64,000 nucleotides of DNA from JAITMY01 sp031553765 (GTDB lineage: Bacteria > Bacteroidota > Bacteroidia > Bacteroidales > UBA932): contig JAVBKY010000001.1 of assembly GCA_031553765.1 (NCBI GenBank), positions 1-64,000 on the forward strand. The letters run 5' to 3'. Positions 7,726 through 16,812 of the stretch are shown in pieces. The notes beneath the pieces were generated by a model. It was not told where the DNA came from, searched no databases, and was given only the letters and a program-made list of their open reading frames with translations. Position 1 is the stretch's first letter, and each line of letters begins with the position of its first letter. A program made the position numbers and the translations under genes.

Positions 7726-9702
7726 TTAAATCAGTTGAAAATAAGTCAACAAAAATATCAGTATCATAAACAGCAGCGCGTACAGTATGTAGTGATGCAC
7801 ACGCCCTGTTTGGAAAATAGCCAGCTTATTCATTTGCACCGCCAAGCGTCGTACATAAGGACGAATTTTGGTGCGGAACATATCCTGATTAGAGCTGCGA
7901 AACTTACGCTGTGGCGGAAAAATATGAGCCTCGCTCAGCGCATCCATGCGACGTTTGCTGCCGTTAAGCGGACGAGTCAGCGATGCAAATTCGCCGCTGT
8001 ACGACCCGGCTGTGTATTGCACGCGTGGCGCAGCAGTGGTAGAACCGCAAGCCCATGTGGAGCCTTCGGCTATGGCGCGTTTTTTGAAAAGATGTCGGCG
8101 TAGGAAGTACACGCCAACAATGATTACCACCATAAATCCTATCACAGCGCTCACTCTACCCAGCGTAAACACCATGGATTGGCGAATGAAAACCGCGTCG
8201 GGGATGGGGAAACTGACAGCCACAATTTGGTAGGCCGCTTTTACAAATAGCACGGGGTAAATACCCAGCAGCAGCACAATACCCAGCAATGAAAGCATGG
8301 CGTAAAACGAGGGGCTATTGCTTTCTTTTCCTAATAAGCTACCGCGCGCTTGTCCTAAAAAGCCCACGCCAAATGCCTTGCTAAATGCCAAAATGGCAAT
8401 GCCGCCCGCCGCGCTTAACACGCCCAACGTGGCTACGCCAAAACCCGTAACGCTATATCCCCAACCGCGCAAGCTACCCAGCACGCCGTTGTACAGCACA
8501 AACTCCGATACAAAGCCCATAAACGGCGGTAGCGCGCAAATAGCCATAGAACCCGCCAAAAACATGAGCGAGGTGCGGGGCATGCTCTTCATGAGTCCAC
8601 CCATGCGCTCAATATTTTGCGTACCTATGCGGCTGCATACGTTGCCCACGCTAAAAAACAGCAGCGCTTTTACCATGGCATGGCTAAACATGTGCAGCAG
8701 CGCGCCGCTAAATCCCGTTATCATTAGGAAATCGTTACCTGCCGATTGCCCCAACATGCCTAAGCCTAAGCCAATACCCACAATACCCATATTTTCAATG
8801 CTGGAGTAGCCCAACAGGCGCTTAATATCCTTTTGAATAGCCGCCATGCAAATGCCGTAAATAGTAGTAAACATGGCTACAACAAGCAGTATGGAAGCTA
8901 TGGTAAGAAAGTCTGATTTAATAAAAGTAAGCACGCGAATTATGCCGTAAATACCCATATTGGTAACTGCACCACTCATAATACCGCCCACGCTGGGGGG
9001 CAGCTGGGCGTAGGTTTCAGGCAGCCATGTGTGTAGCGGCACAAAGCCCGATTTTATGCCAAAGCCAATAAAGAATAGTAGAAAAACAGGTAGATTACGG
9101 TTACTTGTAAAGTAGGAGGTAAGCGCGTCGAAGGAGAAGCTGCCGGTGGCATTTTCTACCATGGCAAAAGCAAATAGCAGAAGGAAAAATCCCACATGCA
9201 TTTGTATGAAAAACGTGAGCGCCGTGCGAATTTTAGTGCGAATTTGCCCGTTGAAAATAAGCAGCAAAAACGAGCAAATAGCCATGTACTCCCATGCAAA
9301 AAGAAACACCAACGCATCGCGCGCTACCAGTACGGTGATTAATGAAAACAGCAGCTGTACGTGAAATAGCAGGTGAATTGATACCTGAGCATCGGTTTTG
9401 TAGGGCTCGCTTTTTTGGAAAAAAGTATAGTTATAAAAGGCGGTGACAATGGCGATAATGCAGATGGTAACCACGAAGAACGCGCTTAACTTATCCATCA
9501 TAATGGTAGCCTCAAGCGCCAAGGGAAGGCTCAACTCTTGCTGCATGTAATCGCTGTACACCAATGCGTCGAAGGCGGGGATAAGCGCTATTACGGCAAC
9601 CGCCAGTGTGATAATTCCGGTATATAAGGCCTTGAATTTTCGCGGAAGCGCAAAAACACCGAACGATAGAATGAACAGTAAAAGTAACAGCAAGTTGAGC
9701 AT
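7726..9702 (-). CDS. Proton-translocating membrane subunit, HyfB/NuoL-like
   Basis: The 658-residue polytopic protein (about 15-16 helices) matches hydrogenase-4 component B in length and motifs: GFGIKSGFVPLHTWLPETYA, LLGYSSIENMGIVGIGLGLG, LHMFSHAMVKALLFFSVGN and ALPPFMGFVSEF. A soluble segment (about 555-625) precedes the last helix. It would form the first antiporter-like module of a group 4 hydrogenase membrane arm. The ATG at 9702 is preferred to the TTG at 9732 because that TTG lies within a TATCTTTG promoter-like box (9730-9737). It heads the leftward operon. Confidence 0.85.
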   Translation of the reverse strand: MLNLLLLLLFILSFGVFALPRKFKALYTGIITLAVAVIALIPAFDALVYSDYMQQELSLPLALEATIMMDKLSAFFVVTICIIAIVTAFYNYTFFQKSEPYKTDAQVSIHLLFHVQLLFSLITVLVARDALVFLFAWEYMAICSFLLLIFNGQIRTKIRTALTFFIQMHVGFFLLLFAFAMVENATGSFSFDALTSYFTSNRNLPVFLLFFIGFGIKSGFVPLHTWLPETYAQLPPSVGGIMSGAVTNMGIYGIIRVLTFIKSDFLTIASILLVVAMFTTIYGICMAAIQKDIKRLLGYSSIENMGIVGIGLGLGMLGQSAGNDFLMITGFSGALLHMFSHAMVKALLFFSVGNVCSRIGTQNIERMGGLMKSMPRTSLMFLAGSMAICALPPFMGFVSEFVLYNGVLGSLRGWGYSVTGFGVATLGVLSAAGGIAILAFSKAFGVGFLGQARGSLLGKESNSPSFYAMLSLLGIVLLLGIYPVLFVKAAYQIVAVSFPIPDAVFIRQSMVFTLGRVSAVIGFMVVIIVGVYFLRRHLFKKRAIAEGSTWACGSTTAAPRVQYTAGSYSGEFASLTRPLNGSKRRMDALSEAHIFPPQRKFRSSNQDMFRTKIRPYVRRLAVQMNKLAIFQTGRVHHYILYALLFMILIFLLTYFQLI

Positions 9703-9729
9703 TACGTGCGTATAGTGAAAAATAATCCA

Positions 9730-9737
9730 CAAAGATA
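9730..9737 (-). promoter_or_regulatory. Putative -7 box of the hyf-like operon
   Basis: Read leftwards, TATCTTTG fits the Bacteroidota TANNTTTG box, 27 bases before the ATG at 9702. No matching -33 TTG was found at the expected distance. Confidence 0.5.
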
Positions 9738-9785
9738 ATAAAATCAGCGGACTTAGAATAGCTTACACCGCTGCGAATTTTTATG

Positions 9786-9793
9786 TACCTTTG
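9786..9793 (+). promoter_or_regulatory. Putative -7 box upstream of prfC
   Basis: TACCTTTG matches TANNTTTG and is followed by GCACG, a frequent start context in this phylum. The start codon of prfC lies 185 bases downstream, behind a repeat element, so a long leader would result. Confidence 0.5.
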
Positions 9794-9819
9794 CACGCTT
9801 AAAATAGTGACAAGTAATA

Positions 9820-9938
9820 CCTCTCCCCTGACCCCCTCTCCACGGGAGAGGGGCATGTGCCTGGATGTTTACCTGTAACCGTGGGAGCGCATGTGGGGAG
9901 AAAGTCCCTCTCTTGTGGAGAGGGATTTAGGGAGAGGT
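9820..9938. repeat. About 119-bp intergenic element, copy 1
   Basis: This element matches the reverse complement of 56619-56739 almost throughout, including GGAGAGGGGCATGTG, TTTACCTG/GTTACCTG, GGAGCGC and the AGTCCCTCTC end. Both ends fold on themselves (CCCTCTCC-N-GGAGAGGG). It is non-coding and lies between the divergent hyfB-like gene and prfC. Confidence 0.85.
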
Positions 9939-9978
9939 TGAATTAGTAAATTGTAATTAGTAAATCGTCAATTCTTTC

Positions 9979-11562
9979 ATGGATTTAGCCAAAGAAATCA
10001 AACGTCGTCGTACATTTGCCGTTATTGCCCACCCCGACGGTGGTAAGACAACTCTGACCGAAAAGTTGCTGCTTTTTGGTGGAGCCATTCACGTAGCAGG
10101 TGCCGTAAAATCAAATAAAATTAAGAAGGGCGCAACGTCCGACTTCATGGAAATTGAACGTCAGCGTGGTATTTCGGTGGCTACCTCGGTCATGGGTTTT
10201 GAGTACAACGGGCTTCAAATCAACATTCTCGATACGCCCGGTCACGAGGATTTTGCCGAAGATACCTACCGTACCCTATCTGCCGTAGATAGCGCCATTG
10301 TGGTGATTGACGCGGCTAAGGGGGTGGAGAGCCAAACCCGCAAGTTGATGAATGTGTGCCGCATGCGCAACACGCCTGTAATGGTGTTTGTGAACAAGTG
10401 CGACCGCGAGGGTAAAGACCCGTTTGACTTGCTGGATGAGCTGGAAAAGGAGTTGAATATTAAAACTATTCCGCTTACGTGGCCTATCAGCATGGGTTCT
10501 ACATTTAAGGGCGTGTACAGCCTGTACCAACATAAGCTCAACCTTTTCTTTTCACAGGATAAGCAGCGCTTGGATAGTGATGCTATTACGTTTGATAACG
10601 TAAACTCGCCGGAGTTGGAGAAGTATATCGATGATAAGTATGCCAATAAACTTCGTGAAGATGTGGAGCTGCTAAGCGGTGTGTATCCTAACTTTGAAAC
10701 AACCGACTACCTTGCAGGTGGAACAGCTCCCGTATTTTTCGGCTCGGCTTTGAATAACTTCGGCGTGCAGGAGTTGCTTGATACCTTCTGTGAAATAGCG
10801 CCTTACCCGCGTCCTACGCTTACCGATAAGCGCACCGTTGACCCGTTTGAGGAAAAACTCACGGGCTTTGTGTTTAAAATCCACGCCAACATGGATCCCA
10901 ACCACCGCGACCGTTTGGCGTTCCTCAAAATCTGTTCTGGAACCTTTGAGCGTAACAAGGCATACTTGCACGTTCGTCAGGGTAAAACTATGCGTTTTTC
11001 AAGCCCCAGCGCCTTTTTGGCGGAGAAAAAGACAATAATAGATGAGGCTTTCCCCGGCGATATTGTGGGCTTACATGATACAGGCAATTTCAAAATAGGC
11101 GATACGCTTACCGAAGGTGAAAAAATGAACTTCAAGGGCATCCCCAGCTTTTCGCCCGAGCAGTTTCGGTACATTGACAATGCTGATCCGCTCAAATCGA
11201 AGCAGCTGGCTAAGGGTGTTGACCAACTTATGGACGAAGGTGTGGCGCAGCTGTTCATCAGCTCGCTCAACGGACGTAAGATTATTGGTACGGTGGGTGC
11301 GCTTCAGTTCGAAGTAATTGAGTACCGCTTGGAGCATGAGTACGGTGCAAAGTGCCGTTGGGAACCTATCTCTCTGCATAAAGCATGCTGGATTGAGAGC
11401 GACAACAAAGCGCAGCTGGCCGATTTCATGCAGCGCAAGCACACTAACATGGGTAAGGATAAGCACGGTCGCGATGTTTTCCTTGCTGATTCATCTTACG
11501 CCCTGCAAATGGCGCAGGAGAAATTCCCTGATATAAAATTTTACTTTACTAGCGAGTTTTGA
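9979..11562 (+). CDS. prfC: Peptide chain release factor 3
   Basis: RF3 is a translational GTPase that recycles RF1/RF2 from the ribosome after peptide release. The 527-residue length is typical. The G domain begins with AHPDGGKT (17-24; most homologues have AHPDAGKT), then the switch region ERQRGISV, DTPGHEDF and NKCDREGKDP. An EF-Tu-like domain 2 and an RF3-specific C-terminal domain (QFEVIEYRLEHEYGAKCR) follow. The ATG start gives the standard MDLAKEIKRRRTFAVIAHPD N-terminus. It appears monocistronic and is followed by dispersed repeats. Confidence 0.97.
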   Translation: MDLAKEIKRRRTFAVIAHPDGGKTTLTEKLLLFGGAIHVAGAVKSNKIKKGATSDFMEIERQRGISVATSVMGFEYNGLQINILDTPGHEDFAEDTYRTLSAVDSAIVVIDAAKGVESQTRKLMNVCRMRNTPVMVFVNKCDREGKDPFDLLDELEKELNIKTIPLTWPISMGSTFKGVYSLYQHKLNLFFSQDKQRLDSDAITFDNVNSPELEKYIDDKYANKLREDVELLSGVYPNFETTDYLAGGTAPVFFGSALNNFGVQELLDTFCEIAPYPRPTLTDKRTVDPFEEKLTGFVFKIHANMDPNHRDRLAFLKICSGTFERNKAYLHVRQGKTMRFSSPSAFLAEKKTIIDEAFPGDIVGLHDTGNFKIGDTLTEGEKMNFKGIPSFSPEQFRYIDNADPLKSKQLAKGVDQLMDEGVAQLFISSLNGRKIIGTVGALQFEVIEYRLEHEYGAKCRWEPISLHKACWIESDNKAQLADFMQRKHTNMGKDKHGRDVFLADSSYALQMAQEKFPDIKFYFTSEF

Positions 11563-11608
11563 CCCCCAACCCCCTAAAGGGGGCTATAACCGCAATGGGC
11601 TTGTGGGG

Positions 11609-11693
11609 AGCGTCATTGCGAGCGAAGCGAAGCAATCTCAAGTTGGAATGTTTGAAAAAAGATTGCTTCGTCGTTCCTCCTCGCAATGACGCT
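11609..11693. repeat. Inverted repeat of the CATTGCGAG/CTCGCAATG family
   Basis: GCGTCATTGCGAG and AGCAATCT on the left are mirrored by AGATTGCTTCG and CTCGCAATGACGC on the right, around a central AT-rich loop. Single arms of the same family occur at 5903-5950, 14450-14461 and 51923-51945. It can act as a large hairpin after prfC. Confidence 0.8.
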
Positions 11694-11735
11694 TCGATTG
11701 AATTTTGAATTTTTGAATAATTGAATCGTTTCATT

Positions 11736-12944
11736 ATGGAAGCGTCTCCCAAAGAAAAGCTCTTCACAGCAAGCTTCATCTACGTTTGCATTGCAAACTT
11801 TCTGCTGTTCTTTTCATTTTACCTCATCCTCCCAATTTTTCCCTTTTACTTAGTCGAAAATTTTCAAACCAGCAACTCGCAGGCGGGATTGGTATTGGCA
11901 TGCGTATCGCTTACTGTGATACTGGTGCGACCGTTTTCGGGCTACTTGGTTGATGTGACCTCGCGCAAGCCGCTATACCTGTTGGCCTACTTTTTAATTA
12001 TGTGGGTGTACTTGGGCTACGCGCTTGCTACTGCACTTACTTTGGTGGTACTGATACGTTTGGCACATGGTCTCATTTTTGGTACGGTAACCATTGCGGG
12101 TAGTACGTTGCTCATTGATATTATTCCATCCTCACGTCGTGGCGAGGGGCTGGGGTATTACGGCATGATGAACAACCTTTCCATGACCATTGGCCCGATG
12201 GTAGGCGTGTTTCTGCACGACTTTTACAACTACAACGTGATTTTTGCCTTTGCCATTGGCGCGTGCTTCGTGGGGCTTATTTTTGCCATACTTGTCAAAA
12301 CGCCCGCTAAACCCCGTATTGCCGAAAGTACCGTAATATCGCTGGATAGGTTTATTTTACTCAAGGGGCTTCGTGCCGGAGGCGCACTTGTATTTATGAG
12401 CGTTCCCTACGCCATGACTACCAGTTTTGTGGCCATGTACGGAAAGGAGCTGAATGTGATGGGCGGGGTAGCGTGGTTCTTTACCATGTTGGCTGTGGGT
12501 CTTATCTGCGCTCGCTTTTTCTCTGGACGTGCGGTGGATAGGGGTAGGCTTACGCAAATGATTTCGCTGGGTACGGCATGCACAGCGGTTGCCTTTCTTA
12601 TGCTGGCTTCATCGCAATACTTTATGAGTATAAGCCCTTACGCTGGCTCGGCTATGTACTTTGCGTCAGCGCTCGCTTTGGGATTATCCTACGGTTCCAT
12701 TTTCCCTGCTTACAATACGCTGTTCGTAAGCCTTGCGCAGCACAACCAGCGTGGCACGGCCAATGCTACCTATCTCAATTCGTGGGATTTGGGTATAGGT
12801 TTTGGTTTATTGTTTGGCGGCTACCTCACGCAGCATTTGGGCTATCCAACCACGTATAGCTTGGGCGCGGCGTTTACCGGTATTTCCTTTGTTACTTTTA
12901 CTACGGCGGTAGTAGCGCATTTTCGAAGGAATAAGGTGGAGTGA
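11736..12944 (+). CDS. Major facilitator superfamily transporter
   Basis: The 402-residue inner-membrane protein has about 12 hydrophobic helices in two halves. MFS features include the loop 2-3 motif in a relaxed form (GYLVDVTSRKPLYLLAY) and the equivalent GRAVDRGRLTQMISLG in the second half. It resembles the drug or metabolite exporter branch, but no substrate can be assigned. The start is set at ATG 11736 (MEASPKEKLF). The in-frame TTG at 11721 would add five residues from a TTTGAAT-word spacer. It is an isolated gene. Confidence 0.85.
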   Translation: MEASPKEKLFTASFIYVCIANFLLFFSFYLILPIFPFYLVENFQTSNSQAGLVLACVSLTVILVRPFSGYLVDVTSRKPLYLLAYFLIMWVYLGYALATALTLVVLIRLAHGLIFGTVTIAGSTLLIDIIPSSRRGEGLGYYGMMNNLSMTIGPMVGVFLHDFYNYNVIFAFAIGACFVGLIFAILVKTPAKPRIAESTVISLDRFILLKGLRAGGALVFMSVPYAMTTSFVAMYGKELNVMGGVAWFFTMLAVGLICARFFSGRAVDRGRLTQMISLGTACTAVAFLMLASSQYFMSISPYAGSAMYFASALALGLSYGSIFPAYNTLFVSLAQHNQRGTANATYLNSWDLGIGFGLLFGGYLTQHLGYPTTYSLGAAFTGISFVTFTTAVVAHFRRNKVE

Positions 12945-13065
12945 AATTTATCCGTTTTCTTGAAATCTCTTCTTGAAAATCCTCTTTTTCCTTGAAGATT
13001 TACGACAAAATTGGGTGTGGAGTTGCAAATCTATGAAGTGGGCTAAAAAATTGTAAGGCGGTCAG

Positions 13066-13094
13066 TTGTAAATCACAAATTATTCCTATTTTTG
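13066..13094 (+). promoter_or_regulatory. Putative promoter of the aminotransferase gene
   Basis: TTG at 13066-13068 and TATTTTTG at 13087-13094 are separated by 18 bases, close to the TTTG-N19-21-TANNTTTG arrangement of this phylum. The ATG lies 24 bases after the box. This also explains why the upstream in-frame TTG at 13092 is not the start. Confidence 0.6.
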
Positions 13095-13118
13095 TTCCCG
13101 ATAAACCAATCTACACAC

Positions 13119-14315
13119 ATGGAAAACTTCCTATCGCAGAGGCTACAAAGCCTATCAGAGTCAGCAACACTGGCCATGAACCAAAAAACCAAGGACTTGC
13201 AAGCGCAAGGGTTGGACATTGTGAACCTTACAGCAGGGGAACCCGATTTCTTTACCCCCGACCACATAAAGGCGGCGGCTAAAGAAGCCGTGGATAAAAA
13301 CTTCTCGTTTTACACTCCCGTTGATGGCTACATGGATCTTCGCAAGGCCATTGCCGATAAGCTAAAGCGCGAAAATGACCTTGACTACAAGCCCGAGCAA
13401 ATTTCAGTTTCCAATGGTGCTAAGCACTCGCTGGCTAACGCCATTATGAGCTTGGTTGACGAGGGTGACGAAGTAGTTATTCCCGCACCTTACTGGGTGA
13501 GCTACTCGGAGTTGGTAAAGTTGGCAGGTGGTAAGAGCGTAATTGTAAAGACTTCGATTGAAAGCGGCTTTAAAATGACCGCTGAGCAGCTGGAAAAGGC
13601 CATTACCCCTAAAACTAAGATGCTATTGCTTAACTCGCCTTCAAACCCCACGGGTGGCGTATACAGCAAAGAGGAGTTGAAAGCGTTGGCAGATGTGGTG
13701 GCTAAGCACGATCGTATTTTCATCCTTTCCGATGAAATTTATGAGCATATTAACTTTGTAGGTAAGCACGAGAGCATTGCTCAATTCCCCAATGTAAAGG
13801 ATAAGACAGTTGTAATTAACGGTGTGTCGAAGGCATATGCTATGACCGGTTACCGTATTGGCTACCTCGCGGCTCCGCTGTGGATTACCAAGGCATGCTC
13901 AAAGTTGCAAGGCCAATTCACCTCAAACCCGTCAAGTATTGCTCAGCGCGCGGCCATAGCAGCGTTGAATATGGATAATACGCCTACCAAGGAAATGACC
14001 GTTGCTTTCAAGCGTCGTCGTGATTTGGTTATGGGATGGCTGAAGCAAATGCCCGGCGTGAAGTGCGATACGCCCGATGGCGCGTTCTACGTATTCCCCG
14101 ATATCAGCTCATTCTTTGGTAAGAGCGATGGCTCCATGACTATTAAAAACGACATGGATATGTGCCTTTACCTGTTGGATAAGGCGCTGGTTTCAGGTGT
14201 TCCCGGTGATGCCTTTGGTGAACCTACTTGCATCCGCCTATCATACGCTACTTCCGATGCCAACCTTGAGAAGGCTATGAAGAGCATGAAGGAAGCACTT
14301 GCAAAGTTGAAATAA
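13119..14315 (+). CDS. aspC: Class I pyridoxal-phosphate aminotransferase (aspartate aminotransferase type)
   Basis: The 398-residue fold-type I enzyme transfers amino groups between aspartate (or aromatic amino acids) and 2-oxoglutarate. It shows the family markers: LTAGEPDFFTP near residue 38, NSPSNPTGGVYSKEE, SDEIYEHINF with the PLP-contacting Asp and Tyr, the Schiff-base lysine K238 in NGVSKAYAMTGYRIGY, and a C-terminal IRLSYATS with the carboxylate-binding Arg. The lineage is that of bacterial AspB-type (subgroup Ib) enzymes, and exact specificity is not decidable by eye. The start is at ATG 13119, after a recognisable promoter. It is monocistronic with its own terminator. Confidence 0.88.
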   Translation: MENFLSQRLQSLSESATLAMNQKTKDLQAQGLDIVNLTAGEPDFFTPDHIKAAAKEAVDKNFSFYTPVDGYMDLRKAIADKLKRENDLDYKPEQISVSNGAKHSLANAIMSLVDEGDEVVIPAPYWVSYSELVKLAGGKSVIVKTSIESGFKMTAEQLEKAITPKTKMLLLNSPSNPTGGVYSKEELKALADVVAKHDRIFILSDEIYEHINFVGKHESIAQFPNVKDKTVVINGVSKAYAMTGYRIGYLAAPLWITKACSKLQGQFTSNPSSIAQRAAIAALNMDNTPTKEMTVAFKRRRDLVMGWLKQMPGVKCDTPDGAFYVFPDISSFFGKSDGSMTIKNDMDMCLYLLDKALVSGVPGDAFGEPTCIRLSYATSDANLEKAMKSMKEALAKLK

Positions 14316-14372
14316 TTTCAGATGCGCGTTGTCATGCTGAGCCTGTCGAAGCGCGCGGCGTGGCATCAAAGC

Positions 14373-14411
14373 AAAAACGGCACAAAGTATCATACTTTGT
14401 GCCGTTTTTTT
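14373..14411 (+). terminator. Rho-independent terminator after the aminotransferase gene
   Basis: AAAAACGGCACAAAGTA and TACTTTGTGCCGTTTTT form a 17-bp stem with a 3-base loop, followed by more T. The arms are T/A-flanked on both sides, so it can also serve the converging rsmE gene. Confidence 0.9.
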
Positions 14412-14507
14412 CTTTTTACATTATGAGATTGCCGCGTCCTCGTACCTCGTCCTCGCAATGACGTGTTACGTGTTTTTCTTTGCGTCTCTGCGTCTTTGCG
14501 CGAGGGG

Positions 14508-15212
14508 TTATTTTTCATTCAAAAACGAAACCACCGCGCAAGCCATTACCCCCGCCGTTTCCGTGCGTAGCCTGCTTTTACCCAAGCTCACCTCCGTAAA
14601 CCCATTTTCCTTTGCCAACTTCACCTCCGCAGGAGAAAAATCTCCCTCAGGCCCAACCAATACCAGCACGCTGTCGCCTGATTTTGCAGCGTTTTGCAAT
14701 AAAATTTTAGGTGAATCGATGCAGTGCGCAATACACTTTATTCCGTCAAACGGCTGCTTGATAAATTTGTCAAAATCCATCATGGCGTTCAGCTTCGGGT
14801 GGTAGGCTTTGAGCGACTGCTTTACCGCAGAGGTTACCACTTTTTCAGAACGCTCGTCTTTTAGCACTTTCCTTTCCGAGTGTTCGCATAGCAACGGCGT
14901 GATTTCGTCAACCCCTATCTCCGTGATTTTTTCCAAAAACCATTCGTAGCGCTCCACATTTTTGGTGGGTGCAATAGCCATATGAAGGTAGTAGGGGCGC
15001 TTGCCATACTCACGCTGTACGTTGGTTACGCGCACCTCGCAGCGCTTGTCGTGCGCATGGGTAATCTCGGCAGCGTACAGGTTCCCACAACCGTCGATAA
15101 GGTGAATGGTATCGCCCTCGGTAAGCCGCAGCACCCGCACGCAGTGCTTCGACTCTTCCTCGCTCAGCGTATAAGTTTCGCCCTCAATGTCGGGGGTATA
15201 AAAAAGATGCAT
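14508..15212 (-). CDS. rsmE: 16S rRNA (uracil-1498-N3)-methyltransferase RsmE
   Basis: The 234-residue SPOUT-family enzyme methylates U1498 of 16S rRNA using S-adenosylmethionine. It has an N-terminal PUA-like RNA-binding domain (YTLSEEESKHCVRVLRLTEGD) and a C-terminal knotted domain with LVLVGPEGDFSPAEV and SLGKSRLRTETA, the hallmark SAM-pocket loops. The ATG at 15212 (MHLFYTPDI) is chosen. The longer frame from 15269 adds 19 residues encoded by a TTTATAAAG/TTTGTAAAG word repeat. It is divergent from murI. Confidence 0.93.
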   Translation of the reverse strand: MHLFYTPDIEGETYTLSEEESKHCVRVLRLTEGDTIHLIDGCGNLYAAEITHAHDKRCEVRVTNVQREYGKRPYYLHMAIAPTKNVERYEWFLEKITEIGVDEITPLLCEHSERKVLKDERSEKVVTSAVKQSLKAYHPKLNAMMDFDKFIKQPFDGIKCIAHCIDSPKILLQNAAKSGDSVLVLVGPEGDFSPAEVKLAKENGFTEVSLGKSRLRTETAGVMACAVVSFLNEK

Positions 15213-15334
15213 AACTTTGTATAGCCAGTTGATAAAGTTTGTAAAGTTATAAAGTTTATAAAGAAGCACGCATTTTTTGTCGTTTTACTTTATAAATTTT
15301 GTATTCTTTTGAACTTTACGAACTTTAAAACTTT
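15213..15334. repeat. Word palindrome between rsmE and murI
   Basis: The left part repeats ATAAAGTTT, GTAAAGTTA and ATAAAG. The right part holds the complement words ACTTTATAAA, GAACTTTACG, AAACTTTATG and AACTTTAC up to the murI start codon. The 122 bases can fold on themselves as one long imperfect stem. Divergent promoters must lie within it. Confidence 0.75.
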
Positions 15335-16147
15335 ATGAACTTTACAAACTCAAGCATAGGCATATTTGATTCTGGAGTAGGAGGCCTGTCTGTCCTAAAG
15401 GAGCTTGTGGCATTGCTGCCGCACGAGCGCGTATGCTACGTAGCCGATGCCGCGCACTGCCCCTATGGACCACGTTCTGCGCAGGAAGTGCTGCAGCTGT
15501 CGCTCAATATTGTCAACTTTTTACTACAGGAAAAGCATTGCAAGATGATAGTGGTGGCCTGCAATACCGCCACTGCTGCGGCTATTGACGAACTACGTAA
15601 AATGTTTCCCCACGTACCCTTTGTGGGCATGGAGCCGGCCGTAAAGCCTGCTGCGCAGCAAAGTCGCACGGGTAACATTGGCATACTGGCTACGGCAGGT
15701 ACGTTGCAGGGGCGCCTGTTCAACGAAACCAAGGCGCGCTACGCCGCCGATGTGAAGATGCACGTTGTTGTGGGTACGGGATTGGTGGAGCTGGTAGAGC
15801 AGGGTAGAGAGGATTCCCCCGAAGCAGAGGAACTGCTGAAAACGTACTTACAGCCCATGCTTGACGATAACGTAGATGAGCTGGTACTTGGCTGTACCCA
15901 CTATCCTTTTCTGCAAAATGCCATAGAGAAGATTACGCAGGGAAGCATGGTAATTGAGAATTCCGCACCAGCAGTGGCAGCGCAAATCAAGCGCTTGCTG
16001 GAGCAGCGTAATTTGGCATGTTCTGATGAGCAGCAGCCGTTTTACGAGTTTTTTTCTACGGGAGATGTCAGTGTGGTTGAAAGAATGCAGCAGAAGCATT
16101 TACCTGCACTGAATGAAAGGAGCTCGTTTGAGTATCTGAATCTCTAA
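15335..16147 (+). CDS. murI: Glutamate racemase
   Basis: MurI converts L-glutamate to D-glutamate for peptidoglycan. The 270-residue product has the two-domain racemase layout with both catalytic cysteines: C76 in VVACNTATA and C187 in LVLGCTHYPF. The N-terminal substrate motif IGIFDSGVGGLSVLKEL is also present. The ATG at 15335 directly follows the word repeat; an RBS is not obvious, which is common in this phylum. It is a single-gene unit with a terminator after it. Confidence 0.95.
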   Translation: MNFTNSSIGIFDSGVGGLSVLKELVALLPHERVCYVADAAHCPYGPRSAQEVLQLSLNIVNFLLQEKHCKMIVVACNTATAAAIDELRKMFPHVPFVGMEPAVKPAAQQSRTGNIGILATAGTLQGRLFNETKARYAADVKMHVVVGTGLVELVEQGREDSPEAEELLKTYLQPMLDDNVDELVLGCTHYPFLQNAIEKITQGSMVIENSAPAVAAQIKRLLEQRNLACSDEQQPFYEFFSTGDVSVVERMQQKHLPALNERSSFEYLNL

Positions 16148-16169
16148 AGGAAGCATTTGAAGCATAGAA

Positions 16170-16204
16170 AAACGCCGCTACAAAATCACTTTGTAGCGGC
16201 GTTT
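16170..16204. terminator. Bidirectional terminator between murI and the lipoprotein gene
   Basis: AAACGCCGCTACAAA and TTTGTAGCGGCGTTT form a 15-bp stem with a 5-base loop between the converging genes ending at 16147 and 16222. Confidence 0.88.
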
Positions 16205-16221
16205 CGACTTGATATATTTTA

Positions 16222-16749
16222 CTATTTCTCTCCGTGAATATCAACAAAGACATCGGCTTCTTCGCTTAATGTTAAGGTTCCGCTTAAGCCTAAATCAAAG
16301 AGGGTGACACCTTGGTAAAGGTAACAAAAGCCGTCAAAGGTTGTGTTGGTACTGCTATTGAGGTAGCGCTTGCCACCCTCAAACTTAAAAGTTTCGCGAG
16401 TGTTTGATACGCCAACATTTTTCACGTTAAAAAAAGTACCGTTTACACTTCCTCCGGGCAACCTGTACGTGCCGTTAGTTAAGTCTGTTAACGATATGCT
16501 CAATTTCGCACTAATGCTACCGGAAACAGCAATGTTAACTCCAACAATCGTGCTGTCATCAAGCTTGGCAACGTAAAATTTTTGAGTGTAGAGGCTGTCC
16601 TCCGCAAACTCGGGTAGCGAGGAGAATGCATAACCGCTATAGTCGCCGTACATATTTGCCTTTTCTTCGCTGTCCTTTTTGCAGGAGGTGGTGGCTGCAA
16701 TAAGCGCTATGCCCATTGCCAAAATTCCGATTATGGTAAGTTTTTTCAT
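16222..16749 (-). CDS. Small lipoprotein of unknown function
   Basis: The 175-residue protein has a type II signal peptide: lysines at 2-3, a hydrophobic stretch and a lipobox ending at C23 (ATTSCKKD), so it is probably membrane-anchored and exported. The mature part is rich in S, T, N and beta-strand-like alternation (VGVNIAVSGSISAKLSISLT, LGLSGTLTLSEEADVFVDI), which suggests a calycin- or lipocalin-like sandwich, but no family was recognised. It lies downstream of the acyl-CoA ligase behind a terminator, so it is likely transcribed on its own. Confidence 0.75.
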   Translation of the reverse strand: MKKLTIIGILAMGIALIAATTSCKKDSEEKANMYGDYSGYAFSSLPEFAEDSLYTQKFYVAKLDDSTIVGVNIAVSGSISAKLSISLTDLTNGTYRLPGGSVNGTFFNVKNVGVSNTRETFKFEGGKRYLNSSTNTTFDGFCYLYQGVTLFDLGLSGTLTLSEEADVFVDIHGEK

Positions 16750-16762
16750 TTTTTTAGGTTAT

Positions 16763-16792
16763 AAAAAAAGTCGAGCAGGAACTCGACTTTTT
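16763..16792 (-). terminator. Rho-independent terminator after the acyl-CoA ligase gene
   Basis: AAAAAAGTCGAG and CTCGACTTTTTT arms surround a short loop just beyond the stop at 16813, read leftwards. Confidence 0.85.
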
Positions 16793-16812
16793 TAGTGTTC
16801 TTAAGTGGAAAA

